From: Rhodamnia argentea
Lineage: Eukaryota > Streptophyta > Magnoliopsida > Myrtales > Myrtaceae
DNA: 64,000 bases
Reading direction: 5' to 3'
Assembly (NCBI RefSeq): GCF_020921035.1
Contig: NC_063158.1
Coordinates: forward strand, 13,684,001 to 13,748,000
Shown: positions 58,150 through 64,000 of the stretch, piece after piece
Numbering within the stretch: the first letter of the stretch is position 1
Layout of the letters: the number at the start of each line of letters is the position of its first letter
Notes under the pieces: generated by a model
The model's database searches: none
What the model was told of the DNA's origin: nothing
Seen by the model: the letters and a program-made list of their open reading frames with translations, nothing else
Position numbers and translations under genes: made by a program

Positions 58150-58620
58150 TCGACCGTTTTTGAAGTCTGGTTCTATTTTCTCCTCTTCGGAACCACTAGG
58201 ATGCATTGAGGAAGACGAAACTCGGGCTCTCCATGGTATAACTTCCTATTTCCAACTATTGCTGGCGGTGATGCTTAGCCGTGCGAGAGGTACTTCGTCT
58301 CTTGCAAACTGGAATTGAACTGAGAGAACGAGCTGATCTGTCCACCGTGCTTGAGTGCGATAGCTTATCACTCGTTGAGAGAGAATCTTGGACGTTTCTC
58401 TAAGCCCATTGGCCAAGCGCGCAATCATTGAAGAATGCAAGGAGCGTCCGGCTCAGTTGAAGTTCGTGAAGATTGTCCATTGCCCACGTGAGTCCAATCA
58501 AGCTGCCGATTGGATTGCCAAAGCCCACCACCGAAACATCTTACACCTCTAGTTGGTTAACTTTATCATCTCAGCCTCTTTGGGATATTTTGCGTTCAGA
58601 AACTGATATGTTATGTTCAT
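58150..58620 (+). pseudogene. RNase H-like fragment, copy 3
   Basis: Same as copies 1 and 2 (QAADWIAKAHHRNILHL then stop); broken upstream. Confidence 0.55.
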
Positions 58621-58621
58621 G

Positions 58622-59862
58622 GGGCTCCAAGTTGGACAACGATGGTCGACTAGCTCAGCTAGTTCGCGACGGGGCTCGCGGAGACACACAGCAGTAAGCT
58701 CACGGGTTTATCATGGCTGAAGGACGACACGACTCACGGTGGGGCTTTCAATCTACGATGAATAGCAGCTCGTGGTTCAGTGATGGCTCGGCAACTCTCG
58801 AATTCACGGGCCGACCTACAAAACAAAGGCACAGGTGACGTCGATGGAGGGTGGCGACTGCTCTGGCTGCAACTGACGACGTCGGATGGAGCTGCAGATT
58901 GCAACGACAGTGATTTCTGGCGCAGCAGATGGACCGGCGAGGGTCTCTGTCTATTCACAGTCCACCGTCGTTGCGACTCAATGGCTAGCAGGGCTTGGTA
59001 GGGATGGAGACTCGACCATCGGGTGGTCGGGCAGCCACTGGTGGCCGTCGGCTTTGGTACGAGCTAGGCAGCCGGAGAGAGGCGGTGTCTACTCGAGGAG
59101 GAGGCAACAGACCTCGTCATGGGCGAAGGCAGAGTAGCATTAGGTGAGGCACGGTGGCGGCTGAAGGGCCCGACAGCAATGGACGTCGTCAGTGTCGGGG
59201 ATTCGATGACTGCTGGTCATGGGCAGCAAAGGCTGCGCGAGGTGATAGCGGACCGGGGGCGGCCACCGGGGATTCTCGACTGTGCTCTTCCTCTGTCTAA
59301 TTCTCACGTGTATTTTCGGAGACTGAATTTGCCGACCTAGAGTTTTTGCTAGGTTCAATTTTTGTCTATCTATGGAATAGTCCCCCAAATTTTGGGTCTT
59401 TGCAATTTGATCATCAGGGACGAAATTTTGATCAATTAGACCCTCACGTGGCGGGCCCGCCGATTGAATCGGCTTGGCTGACCTGTGGCTTCTTTCGTAG
59501 CTTGTCTGCTCCTTCTGTGCTTAATTGAGTTCTTTTTTCTAACTAATTAAGCTTTAACCGAAGGCCCTTTTCCCCTAATTAAAGTTTAACGGGCTGAATC
59601 AAGCTCCAGTTAGGCCCTAATAGCCTTATGAATTTCGACACACACCCCCCTTGCAGGCTGAATTTTGCCTTGGTTCACACGTCGATTTCGAATCCATTTT
59701 CGCCACCGGTCCGATTAAAATGCAAGAACACATGCATGGATAAATTAAACTAAACTATACGAAAAATGATTTAAATATTTTTGCTAGGGACTATAGTTAA
59801 TCCCTAATTTTTTATGCAATAAATGACTAAATGAATTGCTAAAACTTAGGTGTCAACATTTA
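58622..59862. repeat. GC-rich repeat module, copy 4
   Basis: Full-length copy, right end GGTGTCAACATTT near 59850. No recognised coding domain. Confidence 0.4.
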
Positions 59863-59982
59863 GGAACATAGGGCAATTCCTAACATCCTAGTATTTCGCG
59901 CAACAATTCAGCCACAGATAGCCTTCCCTAGTCAAACTGCACAAACCTAGCTTTCCTTTTGAATCAAATTTCCTGTAGCTAA

Positions 59983-60519
59983 GGGTTTGTTTGGTAATTC
60001 TTTTGTTCCCGAAATAGAAAAAGAATATAAACCCATCTGTGTATGTGTTGATAGAGGAAAAGCAAGTCGCGACGCTGCGTTAATTGACTTTTTGTTCTCT
60101 GGAACAAAAACAAGAAGTAAAAGAAAGTAATTTCTTTATTATCGAGAACAAAAAGCGAAACAAAGTCATTTTAGAAAAATAAGCTCAGTATAATTTAATA
60201 CTCATATTTACAACCACGAGTCCACTGCCGGTCATTGTAGGTCATCGATTGCCATTGCCGTCGACGGCTGCCGCCGCCGCCGTTGACGGTCCTTATCGCC
60301 TCCACTTGCTTTTTTATAATTAAATATAAAAATTTAAGAATATAAATTTTTTGGTTCATACCAAACAAATTTATATTCCTTTTATATTTCGGAAATAGAA
60401 ACTTTGTGCAATTATTAAACGCGTTCTTCTATTTAGAAGTTGCCCTCGTAACAGAATAAAAAACATATCATTCCTACTCAGAAATTATTCTCGGAACTGA
60501 AATGTTACCACACGTGTCC
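59983..60519. mobile_element. Tourist-like MITE, copy 4
   Basis: Begins GGGTTTGTTTGGTAAT and ends CACGTGTCC, with TAA at 59980-59982 and 60520-60522. Confidence 0.7.
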
Positions 60520-60906
60520 TAATTGATAGCAATTCGTACTAGAAACCATAAAAAGAAGAAGCAGCAGCAGCATGGCAATTTATTTCGAATTCATTTTATT
60601 ATACTACAGCACCAAAACAAAGTTTTAGTAAACTTACAATACTCAATAATGTGCGTGCACATTACAGGCCTTGTGCCAGCTTAAAACATTTACAGATACG
60701 GATGGTGAAAGACAACAACTATCATCTTTAAGGAAAGATCTTCAGTTATGTATTTTACCCGCAAGTTTCTTTTTCTTTCGTCATAATTTTACCTGCATGT
60801 TTCCGCTTGCATAAGCAATACTGAATGTATAGCGACGAGAGAAGAGACAAGTTCTAACAAAATTTATGCTATAGAGTAGAGACATGTTGTTTCATTGTCG
60901 TCCGAG

Positions 60907-63869
60907 TTAACCCCGTGCAAAGAGTTTCTCTCTGATCTTTCGCAGCTGATTTGCAGCTCCGCCGATGCTCATCCGCCTTCCAGGCACTTCATCGGAGCAA
61001 ACGACTCCAATATTGTATACCGTAACCAAGCACTCTTGAAATATGCCGTCGCTTTCGGAGAGCCAATGTTGAGGACCGTTGGGGCTTGAATGATTCTCTC
61101 TTTCTTGGAGCAGAATGCGATTCGTAATTTCCAGCACTCGTTCGAGCAAAGCTTCTGCCACAAAGCTATGAAGAGTCAAATTGTCTTTGAAGGTGTCATC
61201 GGTGGGACTCAACCCCGTGAACATCTCCAATAAGAAGATGCCGTAATCGTAGACGTCACCTTCTCTTGACACCTTGCATCCCATCGTATATTCTGCCACA
61301 ATGTAGATTATAGTGCAGGTGAACTTTTGGAGTGCGGATCATTAAAGCAGAGTGTAATGGGCGTAAGAGTTATCATGCGGCTACCAAACTCACAAAAAGA
61401 CCCATCAACATCTTTCACCTAAATAAACTTTCTCGCTTTAAAATAGAGATTACCCGGTGGAGCAAAACCAATTGTTCCTCCGATGCCCACCGAGCTCGTC
61501 CGATTAGCCACGGTATTCGAGGATGATCCAAGGAGGAACTTTGCCAATCCAAAGTCACCAACATGGGCGACCATCTCAGCATCTAAGAGGATATTGCTCG
61601 GCTTTAGATCACAATGTACGATGGGGATGTGGCACTGGTGATGAAGATAATCCAGTGCAGAGGCGACATCAATAGCAATGTTTATCCTTTGAAAGAAATT
61701 CAATGTCCGGGTAGGCTCATTCCCGTGAGATGGTGTTGGGTTTGGGTGTAACCACCTTTCGAGGCTTCCATTTTCCATGTACTCATAAACTAAGGCCTTA
61801 AAATCATTTTGCTGATGATCAATACCCGAGCAAACCGTCAATATCTTTAGAAGATTTCGATGTCTCACGTTCCTTAATGCCTCGCACTCCGCCAGGAAGC
61901 TCTTCAGAGCACCACGATGCACTAAATGAAGCACCTTCACTACAACGGTTGTACCATTCTCCTTAAGCATCCCCTTGTAAACAGAGCCAAAGTTTCCAAC
62001 ACCGATCAAATTCATTGAAGAAAAATCATCGGTTGCTTTTAAGAGTGCTCGATAAGATATGTTTGGACATGAGTCGTCCATGGAAGTTGAAATCGGTTCT
62101 TTTACTTTCTTCTTCAACCAACGAAGATATAGAAAAACCACAACAAGAGCTATTCCAATAATGACAAAAGTAGCACAAGCCGACGATACCAATACATGGA
62201 TTTTTCTTCTCTTGGAGCGTTTGGAGATGCACTTGGGGAGGTGAAATGCTGGCAATCCCCCACAAAGCTCATCGTTCCCAATAATAGAAGTCGCGGTAGC
62301 ATTCTTAAAAACTCCTTCAAGCGGTAGCATGCCTTCAAAGCTATTGTAAGACAAATTCAAAAGTTTCGGGGACCGAAATAATGCTAAAAATTCCGGAATC
62401 CGACTTGTCAAATTGTTGCGTGAAAGATCTAGTTCTTCAATACCTCCTAACGATTTGATCGATTGCAGAATGGACCCACGGAAAAAATTTCCCCCCATCC
62501 TCAGCGTGGTCAATCCAGTACAATCCCCTAAACTATTTGGGATTTCACCTACCAACATGTTGTCGGAGATGTCTAACTCGGTCAGAGTCTTTAAGTTCCC
62601 TACTTCCATGGGTAGAACCCCACTCGGATGGTTCCAAGACAAGTCCGTAACGATTGTTATCGAGGAAAGACCTATAAGCTGTGGGGGTATGGTACCGCTG
62701 AGATTATTATTAGAAAGATCAAGCCACTGCAGAGATTGACACTTTGATAGATGTGAAGGAATTTCCCCATGAAAGTTGTTCCAACCGAGACCTAGTGTGA
62801 TCAACTTGGTTAGATTTCCTAAAGAAGTTGGGATCGTCCCTCCCAGGTTGTTATCCGTTAACAGCAATGCCCCTAAATTTTGTAGATTCCCGAAATTTGA
62901 GGGGACCTCGCCCGAAAACTTGTTGGCATACATATTTAAATGGTCTAGGTTGACTAGACTTCCAATCTCTCCAGGAATCTCACCAAACATAAGGTTCTCA
63001 TTCACATAGAACCACTTGAGAGCGTGCGAGAAATTACCTATGCATTTGGGCAATGCCCCGCCGAGTCCTGTTCGATCAATTCCGAAGAACCGTAATCCGG
63101 TGGAGTTTGTCAATGAGCATACGAAGCTCAAGTCTTCAGCATTCCCACTTCCCAGCTGGTTATCAAAGATGGCAAAATACCAAAGCCAAGGCATATTTTT
63201 GAAAGAAGGCACTTTCCCCGAAAGCTTGTTCGCTCCGGATTGAATAACCTCTAGCTTTGTCCAATTGGACACCGAGGGAGGAATCGGTCCCTCAAGTTGG
63301 TTCTTGGCAATGCTGAAAATTTGAAGATTTGGGAGCGTCAAACCTAAGCCTGCAGGAAGACTCCCTTGTATCCGGTTGTCTAAAACGCCGAACCGGGTCA
63401 GAGAGGAGAGATTGAGCAATGAAGGCGGAATTGTACCGGAGAATCTGTTTCCCGAGACAGTGATAGTATGTAAACTTGTCGGGCGGCGCAACCGCCCCAC
63501 TTGCGGAGGGATTTCACGAACGAGCCTATTATTCTGGAGATGAATTTCACTCAAGAAGCTTAGGTTTCCGATGTGAGGAGAGATGGGCCCCAAGAGTCCT
63601 AGCGATGTCAAGTTCAGGATCGTGACCCTCGGGTGTCTCGGGCCGCATGTGACACCGTGCCAATGGCAAAACCCGATGGTGTCATTCCACGAGGCAAGCG
63701 CCCCGTAAGGGTCTTTGACTGCGGCCTTAAATGCGAGCAGCGCGAGTTTGTCGGTTTCATTTGTGGCGGAGGAGGCTTGGACAAAGCACGGTGCAAGAGC
63801 GAGAGACGAGAGAAGGAAGCGGCAAGCCGGTGCCAGATATCGCGCAAAACCGAAGTGCCCAAGTTCCAT
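60907..63869 (-). CDS. RLK4: subfamily XII LRR receptor kinase, open reading frame, 93 LRR codons deleted (933 aa)
   Basis: Exon 1 is 61454-63869 and exon 2 is 60907-61292, joined across a 161-bp GT-AG intron to read APPEYTMGCKVSREGDVYDYG. Residues 1-35 are signal peptide, 37-78 the LRRNT_2 cap, about 80-530 LRRs, 558-585 the membrane helix, and about 610-930 the kinase. The glycine loop starts at G623, the catalytic Lys is K645, HCD is 752-754 (non-RD) and DFG is 772-774. The family (Xa21, EFR, FLS2) senses microbial ligands at the plasma membrane; the ligand here is unknown. Compared with RLK2, 93 codons are missing in frame at GRLRRPTSL. Odd residues: VVVK instead of VAVK, GIGGTIGFAPPE instead of GIRGTIGYAPPE, and Pro at some LRR Leu positions. 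It is the only RLK copy here without stop or frameshift, but it may be losing kinase function. Confidence 0.85.
61293..61453 (-). other. RLK4 intron
   Basis: Begins GTAATC (61453 downward) and ends TGGCAG (61293). Its position after the APP of GTIGFAPPE is shared by all four RLKs and is typical of subfamily XII. Confidence 0.85.
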
Positions 63870-64000
63870 AGCTCGAGCAGAAATTGGTAGAAATGAAAGG
63901 AGGGAGGGAGCTCAAGACTTTAAGAGGAAACTGTGAAGGGCCTTTCTGGTTTTCCTTTCCCACGTTGGAGACAAGCCCAAACGACAACTAATTGAGTTGT
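63870..64000 (-). promoter_or_regulatory. RLK4 5' leader, cut by the window edge
   Basis: The conserved pyrimidine-rich leader and first 100 bp upstream of the ATG, nearly identical to RLK3 (45810-45940). The rest lies outside the window. Confidence 0.45.

Noticed and set aside
1-64000. CRISPR arrays, rRNA, tRNA genes, viral (pararetrovirus) insertions
   Set aside because: No regularly spaced repeats, no rRNA motifs, no convincing tRNA cloverleaf noticed by eye, and no movement/coat-protein motifs; the RT seen is LINE-type. A tRNA scan was not possible here.

Overview
This window is plant nuclear DNA: introns with GT-AG borders, AT-rich intergenic sequence, leucine-rich-repeat receptor kinases (LRR-RLKs), P-class pentatricopeptide (PPR) genes, and LINE, hAT, PIF/Harbinger and SINE-like elements. 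The gene content fits a eudicot. The GC-rich GGCGAGG-type repeat and the large Xa21/EFR-like RLK cluster suggest a woody species such as Myrtaceae (Eucalyptus-like), but that placement is inference only.

Layout. Positions 1-736 hold the last exon of a BRCA1/BARD1-type gene (second BRCT domain). From about 2605 to the right edge the window is a tandem array of one composite unit, with starts near 2605, 24765, 40620 and 58622. In + strand order each unit carries: (a) a GC-rich repeat module with an LTR-like end; (b) a Tourist-like MITE with TAA target-site duplications; (c) a subfamily XII LRR-RLK on the minus strand; (d) a variable spacer with ghost RLK flanks, remnants of a TGA-type bZIP gene, a conserved unidentified segment and a GC-rich inverted-repeat element; (e) a P-class PPR gene on the plus strand; (f) a decayed fragment of a second RLK; (g) an RNase H-like fragment. 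The fourth unit is cut off by the window edge after its RLK.

State of the genes. There are four RLK copies. RLK1, RLK2 and RLK3 each carry different, independent lesions (in-frame stop; stop plus frameshift; in-frame stop). RLK4 is open through both exons but has lost 93 codons of LRRs in frame and has altered kinase residues. There are three PPR copies: PPR1 and PPR2 are intact (516 and 520 aa) and PPR3 has one CGA-to-TGA stop in an otherwise open frame. The RLKs are non-RD (HCD) kinases of the pattern-recognition type. The PPRs look like organelle-targeted RNA-binding proteins related to Arabidopsis At3g61360. Nothing in the sequence links the two functionally; they appear to be co-duplicated neighbours.

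Mobile DNA dates the duplications. A 5'-truncated LINE (16932-19258) occurs only in unit 1. A hAT element with an 8-bp TSD is shared by units 1 and 2, and unit 3 keeps the empty site. The Tourist MITE is at every RLK 3' flank, yet the ghost RLK 3' flanks keep the uninserted site. Two poly(A)-tail-only LINE insertions of 20-25 bp with 15-bp TSDs are also visible. No rRNA, tRNA, CRISPR or viral genes were recognised.
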